From Tridacna crocea (Eukaryota; Mollusca; Bivalvia; Cardiida; Cardiidae): a stretch of DNA of 64,000 bases. Location of the stretch: contig OX031070.1 of the NCBI GenBank assembly GCA_943736015.1, forward strand, positions 25,441,673-25,505,672, given 5' to 3'. A model generated the notes under the pieces. That model was not told where the DNA came from and did not search any database. It saw only the letters and a list, made by a program, of their open reading frames with translations. Positions 23,624 through 36,500 of this stretch are shown here, piece by piece; position 1 is the first letter of the stretch; each line of letters begins with the position of its first letter. Both the position numbers and the translations under genes were made by a program.

Positions 23624-24201
23624 GTATAGATAATACGTCATAGCGGACAAGTCGAATCTTCGTAGAATATGACATGTGCAGACAACGGACGATAATCTTA
23701 CCTGTTACTAGAATTTGCACATTTGTGCAGTACCTCTATCGCAGGACGCCAATGTGCCATGTTAAGGAACAGTGTTGATCGACCAATGAAAATTTCAATC
23801 ATTTCGTGATTGTCCGATGGAACCCAAAGGCCTTTGGTTGGTACTAGTCTGATACTTCACGGTGATGCATTAAATCCTTTATTGCCACAACAGGAGGCAT
23901 GGAGGCATTGTGAACAACGGTTCTTGAACCATGAGTCAAGATATTGCTCTTTAACAGACGGGCTTAGCTTTCCATAATGTTTTCAATCAAACACCCTGCC
24001 CCTCCCTCTTTCCCCCCCCCCCTCCCGGGTCATCAAAATACATGTACGTGGTCCTGTGATTAAAGGTTGAGATTTCGTATTTAGCTCTTGTATTTCTGCA
24101 ATTTCCTATTTGTACTTAGTAAACATTACAAGATTCTGCCTCCTAATGCTCTTTCTTTCAGGAAAACGTGTAAGAGTGGTTACGTAAGTAAACTCTATCC
24201 A

Positions 24202-24512
24202 ATGGCTACGGACAAATTACTGCGTGCAGATGGTCCCTGGTCAATTGTTGTATGCATTGCGGCTTTCTTAGATCAGGTATTTTGTCAAGCTTAATTCGGA
24301 CTACCTGTCACTATACCAAACATGTATTAAGCATTCCTCAGTTCACAAGACTCAACCCATCCGGAATATACGATCTTATGACCTTTGGTTGTCAGCCGCT
24401 CCGTTCATTCTAACTCATTAACTCATCCGAAAACACAGATGTAAGAACTCTAAGAAAAGTTCAGGCTCGTTCCAGGTGTGGAAAAATATTGTAGTTATCA
24501 CTTTTTACGTCA

Positions 24513-24567
<55 letters not shown>

Positions 24568-27500
24568 CAAGACGACTAACTAGAAGTGTATCCAGTGAAT
24601 CGTCGGTTCACTTCAAAAACCTCGAAACTACAGATTGAAATAAGCTATAGTTACGAGGTTTTTGAGGTAAACCGAAGGAATAATGATCTTAAACCAGTAG
24701 TGTTGTTATTCTCTTTGTCTTTAACTTATAAAAATGCCAATTTAACTAAAGGAAACATAACATCAATGGCTAAAATGGTGTAATTGTTCATTGGTAGGGT
24801 AGTAAACATTGTGGGACAAGGGGAAAATGCTGGTCGACTAGGGTCGTGAAAAGTCGGCATTGTGCGGCAAAGGGTTAAACTAATGAGCATGTTACATAAA
24901 AAATATCGCATAATGTAGATTCAAGATGATCTGCTGGTTCTGTCCACATGAGAACACTGTTCGGAGTTAAACTTGGTGCCTCTAGGGTATGATTGACTTA
25001 CAGCTGTCCAAGCAAGACCCTTGGGTTGTGGTGATAAAGTTGCCCTCTGTTTTTATGGATCTTTATTAATTAGCTATTGGATAAATAGAAGTTATACATG
25101 GAAACCGGTCCACGCAATACCAGTCACATTTCTGACTTCGTATAGTATACAGGTCGTGACCCCGGCTTAATGCGACTTGACCTCCGATCAGTACAGTTGA
25201 CCTCGTATCAATATTGATGACCCGCGACCAATACAGAAATCCTTGAACGTGATTGGTCGAAAGTTCAGTGGCTTGAGCGTCTGCGCTTACTTTAAGCCAA
25301 TCACGTTCAAGGAGTCGGCAAAGTAAACGTAACCCAAAAATTTATATTTGTTTCCATCAGGGTAGAAAACATTGTGGGAAAAGGGAGAAAATGCTGGTTA
25401 CCAGCATTGTCTCCTTTTCCCATAATGTTTTCAGGCTTCTTTTTCAGGGTCGTAAAAACCAGAGATTGTTTGGTAAAGTGTTGATTAATAAAATTGTCAT
25501 TAATCAAGTGATTTCGTATTGGCCTAGTTACAGGTCTTCGGTCAGCCGTATTGGCCCTCGGCCTTCGGCCTCGGGCCAATACGGCCGACCTCGGACCTGT
25601 AACTGGGCCAATACGAAATCACTTGATTAATAACATTATAATATTATATTTCATGTGTCTATAATCAGAATATGGGTAAAGAAATGTCGTAATTTAAGAC
25701 AGGGGAATTATTTCCCCGTCACAGGGAATATTTTCCTCCTGTCCAAAATCTAGAACTACTTTAAAAAAAAAAAATATATATATATATATCGGTTATCCGC
25801 TTAATTCACTTGAGATCACTTTTAAAAGTGGCATTCAAAATAATCAGAGGAAATATAACATATAATTTATTTCATCAGCTTGTGGTTAATATGGGGAAAT
25901 ATTTGCCTAAAAAAGGAAAGGTCCGCGAAAATAATTCATGTACGGCACTTGTTATTTTCGCATACCTTTCCCTTTTTCGGCAAATATTTCCCCATATTAA
26001 CCACAAGCTGATAAAACAAGTTGGCTTCTTTAAAAAAAAAAAGAAGCCAGGAGAGGTCAGCATCAATGTTTTCAAATAAACAGGCTTTTAATTTCAATAC
26101 ATTTTTGTACATGTAAACAAACAAGTAAAAAAGCCGCCGCGTAGAAACCTCATAATTATGCTTTACATGACGGTCATTTGGCCTTCTTGTCGCTTTTTTC
26201 AAGTCGCTTGATCTTGTCCAGCAGTCTTCTTTCTCTTTTTTAACGAAATTCTTCTTTTTTTTCTGCTGCTTAGATTTATTTGCTAAATGAAAAATTACAA
26301 TTATTTGAGGGGTCATTTGCAGACATGGCAAATTGATTTAACAAATATTTTTCTGATATTCGTCATATAAAAATAAACCATGCGTGTTTCCTGTTTCGGT
26401 TTTTTTTATTTCGCTTTATTTACAAAACCATGACGAAACAGACTGTGTATCAGAACAATTACGCTAGAAAAAATAGAATTAGACAGCAAAACCTGTGGCA
26501 GTCTGCCTTTTAAACTCACCACTGTTGGAGAGGTCTGATGACCTCTCCAATAAACTCTATATTTCTTATGCATGTTTTACACGATTTAGGTTATAACTGG
26601 GATGATCACTTGTTCCGGTATTTATTACGTCCACTTCCAAGAAGCGTTCAATTCATCAGCTACGGCCACCTCATGGTTATGTTCCATGGCATTCGTCGGC
26701 ATTTTTCTAGGATGTAAGTATCGACAAAATATTTAAACTCTCCATCAAAGTGTCCCATGGTAGAACGACCCTGAGAGGAAAATAAAAAAAAAAAACATTT
26801 CTATGTCATTTTCTCTTTTTCTGCACAATATTTTCAGTCCTTCTCGAGACAGTTTCCACAAGTTTAATTATATTTGAATTGCTGTTAGTATACGTTCCAA
26901 TATATACTACTCAAACTTTGATAGGGATCACTTGTACATATTTCTGTATGGGTTTATAAGTTGCGACAATTTTGCAAAAACTCTTTACCATGCTGTTAAA
27001 CTCTAGATTTGTCCAAGTTGAAAGCATATATTGACCAAAAACCAAATGCAACGTGCACTATGCTGTTGAAAAAGGAGAAAATGCTGGTATCCAGCATTTT
27101 CTCCATTTCCAACAATGTTTTGCTAAGGCTTCTTTCTCAGTGTCTTTAACAGTCGGCATTGTGAGGTAAAGGCTTAAAGGTCCATTTCCACCGGTCATTT
27201 TATTGCTCAGTGTGGCAATGTAACTTATTGTAAAATCATACATGATACATGCCACATATATATGTAAAGTGAATCTTGTAGGGTGATCCCTAGCAAATTT
27301 TGAGTAGTATATATTTGTATATCTCACACCCTGTTGTCAAGCAGAGTTCTCTTACAACCTGGAATGAAGCTGCAACACACAACTTTGAAAAAGAAAATCC
27401 TTATAAAATTACATGTGTACACAATCAGCGTGAGTAATAGTTACATACAGGAATATGGCATGTTATGTGGCACATATCAATAGAAACTCCTTTTAATGAC

Positions 27501-30500
27501 AGCTTATGAAAACTGTATAACCAGCAACACGCGAAAAGAACAGGGGCATTCGGACATTTACGTAAAGTGTTGTCTCAGATCAGTCTACGAAGGCTAATCC
27601 GAAACGAAACTTTCTGTTTTTATGTAGTTTTCTATATTGCGCAAGTCTACTGTACAACAAAGTCTAATGTAGTCTTTAACACTTTACCACACGAGAAAAT
27701 TTTAGACTGGTCCAAATTCAAAGCATTTGCAGACAACAAAATAAAGGTGACTGAAAAATTGAAATTAGTTCTCCGAAAGGTAGAAAACATTGTGGGAAAA
27801 GGAGAAAATGCTGGTTACCAGCATTTTCTCCTTTTCACACAATGTTTTCTAACGGCTTCTTTCTCAGGGGCGTCAAAAGTAGGGATTGTGTGGTAATGGG
27901 TTAATTAAGTGCTGTCCCTGATTATCCAGCACGTACTGCGCAGGTTGATACATTAGGCAAACACTAGTATCTATTACCCCTTTTCACGTGTTGCAAGCCA
28001 CAGTAACATTTTACACGGCGGGGAATCACGTGACACAACAACAACAACAATGACCGTTATTTGAAAAAATTCCCCGACTTCAGGTAAGAAAATCTTCAAT
28101 AAATCCGTTAATACATGACCGATTGGAATTTGGTTTGAAGCAGAGAAGGCGGAATGACTCCGGGGATTTGCTTGATGTGTTAGATTTTTTAAACAAGACC
28201 TGATAAAAAAGTTATTGACGAGCAAACAAATTTTTTACCCTGGATAATTTGTTTGCTCGTCAATAACTTTTTTATCAGGTGTTTTTTAAAAAATCTAACA
28301 CATCAAGCAAATCCACAGAGTCCTTCCGCCTTCTCTGCTTCAAACCAAATTCCAATCGGTCACGTATTAACGGAGTTATTGAAGATTTTCTTACCCGAAG
28401 TTGGGGATTTTTTTCAAATAACGGTCATTGTTGTTGTTGTTGTGTCACGTGATTCCCCGCCGTGATTTTAAATAACCAATTAAATTGGAAAACAAACCTA
28501 AAGCAATCCACAAGTGGTATCGTGTGGTGTCGCCATGCCATACTTAACTCTTTACCACACGACAAAATTTTAGACTGGTCCAAATTGAAAGCACTTGCAG
28601 ACGGCAAAATAAAGGTAACTCAAAAATTGAAATTTGTTTTCAGTTGGGTAGAAAACATTGTGGGAAAAGGAGAAAATGCTGGTTACCAGCATTTTCTCCT
28701 TTTCCCACAGTGTTTTCAAAAGGCTTCTTTCTCAGGGGTGTCAAAAGTAGGGATTGAGTGGTAAAATGGGTTAAGGCATACGGTGCGTTATTCCCTGATC
28801 ATGTCGGATTTTATCGGCATTAGAAGCATATGTTTTTAAAGCTGGAAAGTTTATCAGAAAATAAAGAATGTGAAATACAAAGTGGCAAAATGAAATATTA
28901 TAAGTCTTTTCACACCACCCTCAACTACACTGTTCTTTGTTCTTGGTAGAAATTCTTTTAAAGTCTATCTCATATTTCAAAAATGCTTTAATAACTGGCC
29001 ACGTGATGAATATTTCTCCGCCGTTAGAGCACCCCCTCTCTCTCTTTCTTTCTCCCTCTGTCTCATCCTCTCTCTGTGTCTGATCAATTCACTTTTTACT
29101 GCCATTTCAGCTGTGATTGGTGGACCCTTGTTACGTACGTGTGGGGACCGAGTATGTTGTTTTGTAGGCGCACTGATCAGCTCAGCAGGCTTTACCATGT
29201 GTATCTACACCCCGAATTTTTATCTCCTGTTTCTATTTTATGGAATTTTTGGATGTAAGTAAATCCTTTTTATCTTAATTTCGAAATATCTATTTTTGTA
29301 CATGTGAGAATTTCGAAATATTTTTTTTTTTTGTACACGTGAGAATATTTATTTCATTTGAAGTTTGTAACCGAAATTCACACAAAGCAAAAATAATGCA
29401 ATATCATGTATCGTGGCTGAATTAAAAGAAAGAGATATTAAAAAAACCCAGGGTCCGTATTCACCAACCATTCTTAAGAACGTTCTTTGTCTAAATCTTC
29501 ACGATTTTCTGACTGTGAATGTAACAGGACTTCTGATTGGCTAAACCAATTGGTTTAGCCAATCAGAAGTTCTGTTACTTTCACATTTAAAAAAATTCTG
29601 AGGAATAAGCCCAATAATGTTCTTATGAACGGTTGGTGACTACGGATGGCCACGATTGTTACCGTTACCAGAGCTTTTGAGGTTTAACCTTATAAAAAAA
29701 AATCTAGACCCTGAAGAAGTAGCCTTTTGAAAACGTTATACGAAAGGGGAAAAAATGCCGGTAACCATGGCACAATATTTTTTCTCCATTCTCAGATGTA
29801 CCTAGAAATCATCAATTTGGCAATATAATTTAATGTTTTGTGTGGAAATGCTTTTTATTTTTAAGTTAAATATTGTCATTTGGTTTCAAGTTGAATCTGG
29901 CTTTCACTGAAGAAAAAAAAGCATTTATAAGCTTTATCGTATGGTTATTAGCTCCACTGGCCGAAGACCAGAGGGCTTATGTCATGGCCCGTTGTTCGTC
30001 GTGCGTCCGTCCGTGCGTTAACTTTTTCTCTGAAACTACCCATCCAGTTTTGATGAAACTTCACAGAAATGATCCTGTCATGGTCCTCTTCAGAATTTCT
30101 TGAAAGAATTTAATTCCTTCAAAAACTCTGGTTGCCATGGCAACAAAACTGAAAAATTTTGAAAATCTTTGAAAATCTTCTTGTCTGACTCCGTAAGGCC
30201 TAGGGCTACCAAATTTGGCATGTAGCTTTATCTAGTGGACCTCTACCAAGTTTCTTCAAATTATAGCCCTGGGGTCAAAATTGGCCCCGCCCCGGGGGTC
30301 ACAAGTTTTACATGGGCTTATTTAGGGAGAACTTTAAAAATCCTCTTCTACCTAGGCATAGTGCGTAGGACTACCAAATTTGGCATGTAGTTTTATCAAA
30401 TGGACCTCTACCAACAGTGTCCAAATTATAGCCCTGGGGTCAAAATTGGCCCCGCCCCGGGGGTAACAAGTTTTACATGGGCTTATATAGGGGGAACGTT

Positions 30501-33500
30501 AAAATTCTTCTTCTACCTAGCCATAGGGCCTAGGGCTACCAAATTTGGCATGCAGCCTTATCTAGTGGACTTCTACCAAGGGTGTCCCAATTATAGCCCA
30601 GGGGTCAAATTTGGCCCCGCCCCGGGGGGATAATAAATTTAACATGGGCCTACATAGGGAAACGTTCAAAATCTTCTCGCACCTAGCTATAAGGGCTAGC
30701 GTTATCAAATTTTGCATGTAGCTTTATCTATGGGGTCTCTACCAAGGGTGCCCAAATTATAGCCCTGGGGTCAAATTTAGCCCCGTCCCAGGGGGGTCAC
30801 AAGTTTTACATGGGCTTATATAAGGAAACTTAAATAATCTACTCGTACATAGCCATAAGGCCAAGGGCTACCAAATTTTGCGTGTAGCTTAATCTATTGG
30901 GCCTCTACCAAGAGGGCCGAAATGTTAACTTACGGGTTCAAGTTTGACCAAACCCCAGGGGTCACAAGTTTTACATTGGCTTTTATAGTGAAAACTTGAT
31001 AAACCTGTCTCATGGGTCACATATTTTAGAGGGCCTTTAATTGAGCAAACTTGTTTTACAGGGCTTTTTATTGGGCAAGATTAAAAAATCTTCTTGTTTA
31101 TAACCACACATTCTAGTTTCATACTGTAGGTCTGAGGTCAAAATTGGCTCCATTCCAGGGATCACAAGTTTAACATGAGCTTCAAAATATAGTCACTTCA
31201 ATTTAAACATTAATCAAGGAAAATAACTCTTTTAATGAAAGATAAAGTTTGGTACTATTTACCTCCCTTGACTATCAACACTGCATTGATACATGATTGG
31301 TGCTAGACATTAAGTTTTTGATAGAAAATATTCTGTTTTCAAGGACTGTGATTCATTTTGATGCTAATAGATATGATTACATGAGGTGAACAATAAATTC
31401 AGAGTAACGTTTCTATCATTCAGCTTATTTTTCCAAGGATTTTACCTTTCATGCTCATGAATTAACCTGCTTGTATTGCCTGACAGTGTTCATTGTTTTT
31501 GAAGGCCTTCTTTTTCATGGTCATGAACACATCAATTTGTGTGGTAAAGGGTTGAAAAGCCAGTGGAGCGATACAGGGCCATCATGGCCCTCTTGTTCCT
31601 CATACCGACTACTACCTCGTATGGCCTGACGAGAAATGTGCCTAATCTCTTTACCACACGAGAAAATTTTAGACTGGTCCAAATGAAAAGCATTTGTAGC
31701 CTACAAAATAAAGGTGACTGAAAAAATTGAAATTTGTTCTGGGAAGGGTAGAAAACACTGCGGGAAAAGGAGAAAATGCTGGTTACCAGCATTTTCTCCT
31801 TTTCCCGCAGTCTTTTCAAAAGGCTTCTGAGGGGCGTCAAAAGTAGGGATTTTGTGGTAATGGGTTATCTAATATTTCAGGTGTTGGTAGTGGTATCCAT
31901 TTTATGGGCTTTATTACAGCAGCCAACAAGTACTTCGTCAAGTACATCCATTCAGCGCAAGTCTTCCTAGCAATTGGTTCTTCAGTGGGCGTGTCCATGG
32001 CTTCGGTGCTCCTCCCCTATTTACTGGAAACGTATGGATGGCGAGGAACGTTACTCATACAGGGCGGAATGTCGTTCAACGTGTGCGCGTTTTCGTCTGT
32101 CCTTTTCTTGAAGTCACCGAGACAGTCCTCCAACAGAGTAACTCGACTGTCGATTATTGTGAACAGAGATATTGCACTTTTTTCCTTGCATTCTTTTCTG
32201 GTCATTTTCAGCGAGTCGGCGATTTATGTGCATTTACCAGTGTTGTTAGAGAAAAAGGAATTTGATGAGAAATATTCATCATTATCGCTGCTAGTTTTAG
32301 GAATATCTGTAATTATTGCTAAACTTATATACACCATACCGTGCAAAGTTAATGTTGTTCTATTGTACACGGTAACTTTTTTCATCGGAGGCGTCACAGC
32401 TATCTTTCTACCATTTGGAAATAATATCTACGTTATCTACAGTTGCACGATAGTTATGGGGTTTTCTTTAAGTGTGCTCGGTGGTTTAACTATTTTGGTG
32501 ATACTAGAGTTAACGAATGACGACGACTTTATCGATGCGACGGTGATATCTTTTGTATTCAGAGCAGCAGGTTCTATAGCATCGGGTCCTTTATGCGGTA
32601 AGTTTGTATCGGTTTGATGTCCTCTCATTGTTTTAGCCTTATCTGTTATTTCACTAAATAGCAACAGACGACTCATAGCCACTATGAATAACGGAAATAA
32701 TGTTTTGTGGAAAGAGTAGGGTAATCGCACAATGAGGTATACTGATAAAAAAACAAGAGGGCCATGATGGCCATGTATCGCTCCACTGGCTTTTTAACCC
32801 TTTTCCACACAAATTGAAGTGTTCATGACCATGAAAAAGAGGGCCTTCAAAAACAATGAACGCTGTCAGGCAGTACAAGCAGGTTAATTCATTAGCATGA
32901 AAGGTAAAATCCTTGGAAAAATAAGCTGAATGATAGAAACCTTACTCTGAATTTATTATTCACCTCATGTGAGCATAACTATTAGCATCAAAAAAATGAA
33001 TAACACTTGAAAACAGAATATTTTCTATCAAAAAACTTAATGTCTAGCACCAATCATGTATCAATGCAGTTTGATAATAAAGGGAGGTAAATAGTACCAA
33101 ACTTTATCTTTCATAAAAAGAGTTATTACCCTTGATTAATGTATAAATTAAAGTGACTTTATCTTGAGGCCCATGTTAAACTTGTGATCCCTGGATGGAG
33201 CCAATTTTGACCCCAGACCTACAATATGAAACTAGAATGTGTGGTTATAAACACAAAGATATTTGAATCTTGCCCAATAAAAAGCCCTGTACAACAAGTT
33301 TGCTCAATAAAAGGCCCTCTAAAATATGTGACCCATGAGACAGGTTTATAAAGCCAATGTAAAACTTGTGACCCCTGGGATGGGGTCAAACTTGACTCCC
33401 AAAGTTAAAATTTTGGCCCTCTTGGTAGAAGCCCATTAGATAAAGCTACATGCAAAATTTGGTAGCCCTAGTCCTTATGGCTATGTACAAGTAGATTATT

Positions 33501-36500
33501 AAAGTTTCCCTATATAAGCCAATGCAAAACTTGTGATCCCCTGTGACGGGGGCTAAATTTGACCCCAGGGCTATACTTTTGGGCACCCTTGGTAGAGACC
33601 CCCTAGATAAAGCTACATGCAAAATTTGATAGCCCTGGTCCTTATAGCTAGGTGCGACAAGATTTTGAAAGTTTTCCCTATATAAGCCCATGTAAAATTT
33701 GTTACCCCCCCCCCGGGGCGGGGCCAAATTTGACCCCTGGGCTAGAAGTTGGAAACCCTTGGTAGAGGTCCACTAGATAAAGCTATGTGCCAAATTTGGT
33801 AGCCCTATGGCTAGGTGGAAGAAGAATTTTGAAGTTCTCCCTATATAAGCCCATGTAAAACTTGTTATCCCCAGGGCGTGGCCAATTTTGACCCCAGGGC
33901 TATAATTTAGACAATCTTGGTAGAGGTCCACTAAATAAAACAACATCCCGAATTTGGTAGCCCTAGGCCCTATGCCTAGGTAGAAGAGGAGTTTTAAAGT
34001 TCTCCCTTAATAAGCCCATGTAAAACTTGTGACCTCCGGGGTGGGGCAAATTTTGACCCCAGGGCTATAATTTTGAGAAATTTGGTAGAGTCCACTAGAT
34101 AAAGCTACATGCCAAATTTGGTAGCTCTAGGCCTTACGGTTTCAGACAAGAAGATTTTCAAAATTTTTAAGTTTTGTCGCCATGGCAACCAGAGTTTTTG
34201 AAGGAATTAAATTCTTTCAAGAAATTCTGAAGAGGACCATGGCAGGATCATTTCTGTGAAGTTTCATCAAAATTGGATGGGTAGTTTCAGAGAAGAAGAT
34301 GTTTAAAGAAAAAGTTAACACACGGACGGAAGGACGCACGGGCCATGACATAAGCCCGCTGGCCTTGGGCCAGTGGAGCTAAAAACTTAATGTCTAGCAC
34401 CAATCATGTATCAAAAACGGTTTGATAATCAAGGGAGGTAAATAGTACCAAACTTTATCTTTCACAAAAAGAGTTATTTCCCTTGATTAATGTTTAAATT
34501 GAAGTGACTATATTATGAAGCCCATGTTAAACTTGTGATCCCTAAATGGAGGCAATTTTGACCCCAGACCTAGAATATGAAACTAGAATGTGTGTTTATA
34601 AACAAAAAGATTTTTTAATCTTGCCCAATAAAAAGCCCTGTAAAACAAGTTTGCTCAATAAAAGGCCCTCTAAAATATGTGACCCACGAGACAGGTTTAT
34701 CAAATTTTCATTATAAAAGTCAATGTAAAACTTGTGACCCCTGGGATGGGGTCAAACTTGATCCCCAAAGTTAAAATTTGGGCCCTCTTGGTAGAGGCCC
34801 ATAAGATAAAGCTACAAGCAAAATTTGGTAGCCCTAGGCCTTATGGCTATGTATGAGTAGATTATTAAAGTTTCCCTATATAAGCCCATGTAAAACTTGT
34901 GACCCCCTGGGACGGGGCTAAATTTGACCCCAGGGCTATAATTTGGGCACCCTTTGGTAGAGACCCCCTAGATAAAGCTACATGCAAAATTTGATAGCCC
35001 TAGCCCTTACAGCTAGGTACGAATAAATCATTAAAGTTTCCCTATATAAGCCCATACCCCCGGGGCGGGGCCAAATTTGACCCTCGGGCTATAATTTGGA
35101 CACCCTTGGTAGAGGTCCACTAGATAAAGCTACATGTCAAATTTGAAAGTCCTAGGCCCTATGGCTAGGTGGAAGAAGAATTTTAAAGTTCTCCCTATAT
35201 AAGCCCATGTAAAACTTGTTACCCCCGGGGCGTGGCCAATTTTGACCCCAGGGCTATAATTTGGACACTGTTGGTAGAAGTCCACTAGATAAAACTACAT
35301 GCCAAATTTGGTAGCCCTAGGCCTTATGCCTAGGTAGAAGAGGAATTTTAAAGTTCTCCCTAAATAAGCCCATGTAAAACTTGTGACCCCCGGGGCGAGG
35401 CCAATTTTGACCCCAGGGCTATAATTTGAAGAAACTTGGTAGAGGTCCACATGATAAAGCTACATGCAAAATTTGGTAGCCCTAGACCTTACGGTTTCAG
35501 ACAAGAAGATTTTCAAAGATTTTTAAAATTTTTCATGGCAACCAGAGTTTTTGAAGGAATTAAATTCTTTCAAGAAATTCTGAAGAGGATGATGACAAGA
35601 TCATTTCTGTGAAGTTTCACCAAAATTGGATGGGTACTTTCAGAGAGGAAAATGTTAAAGAAAAAGTTGACGCACAGACGGACGGACGCACGACAGACAA
35701 CGGGCCAGTGGAGCTAACAAGAGGGCCAAGATGGCCCTGGATCGCTCACCTGAAATTTTGAGAGGACCATAGCCTTTTTTTTTTGAGGTATTGAAACACT
35801 GAAAACAAATTCATTATTTTGCCAAGCAATTTTTTAAAAGGTCACCTGTAAAAGTCCTTTTAAAATCTGACCAGCAGTTTAAGAAAAGAAGAATTTTTAG
35901 GAGTTTCCTAATTTCTGTACAGTGCAAGTAGCCCCATTCAACAGAGCCATGCATCTTGACCTATCAAAATTTCGCGAACAAATTTTGAAAAAGGTCATTC
36001 AAGGAATATTTCTGTGAAATAATTTTTAAATCTGACTTGCCATTTCAGAGAAGAAATTTTCAAGAAATTCTTCATTTCAATATAGTGCAAGTAACCCCCA
36101 TTCACCAGAGTAACGTTTCTCAACGAATCAAGCTTTCACGAACAATTTTTGAAAAGGGTCACCCAAGGAATATCTCTGTGAAAATTTTCCAAAATCTGAC
36201 CAGCCGTTTCAAAAAAAGAATAATTTTTAAGAATTTCTTCATTGCCCTATAGAGCAAGAAGCCCCCATTCACCAGAGCCATGTTTCTTGACAGATCAAAA
36301 TTTCACGAACAATTTTTGAAAAGGGTCACCCACGGAATATCTCTGTGAAATTATTTAAAAATCTGGACAGCTGTTTCAGAGAAGAAGAATTTTTAAGAAT
36401 TCCTTCATTTCTGTATAGTGCAATAAGCCCTCATTCACCAGAGCAATGTTTCTTGACAGATCAAAATTTCGCGAACAATTTTTGAAAAGGGTCACCCAAG

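Larger units (their letters stand above)
19911..24201. other. Shared upstream region of the divergent transporter pair
   Basis: Contains the 5' regions of both transporter genes and no recognised exon. It holds two copies of a dispersed repeat (about 20990-21470 and 23100-23290, related to 50810-51345), two palindromes and a poly(C) run at 24007-24023, but no clear TTAA element. Both promoters should lie here; none was recognisable by motif. Confidence 0.6.

Noticed and set aside
19749..24565. CT microsatellites in intron 1 of both transporters as inherited homologous features
   Set aside because: In transcript orientation one is GA and the other CT, and their distances to exon 1 differ, so they arose separately.
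30400..30633. Open frame with 55-residue repeats
   Set aside because: It is the translation of the ~165-bp core units of a Helitron-like element; mirrored copies contain stops.
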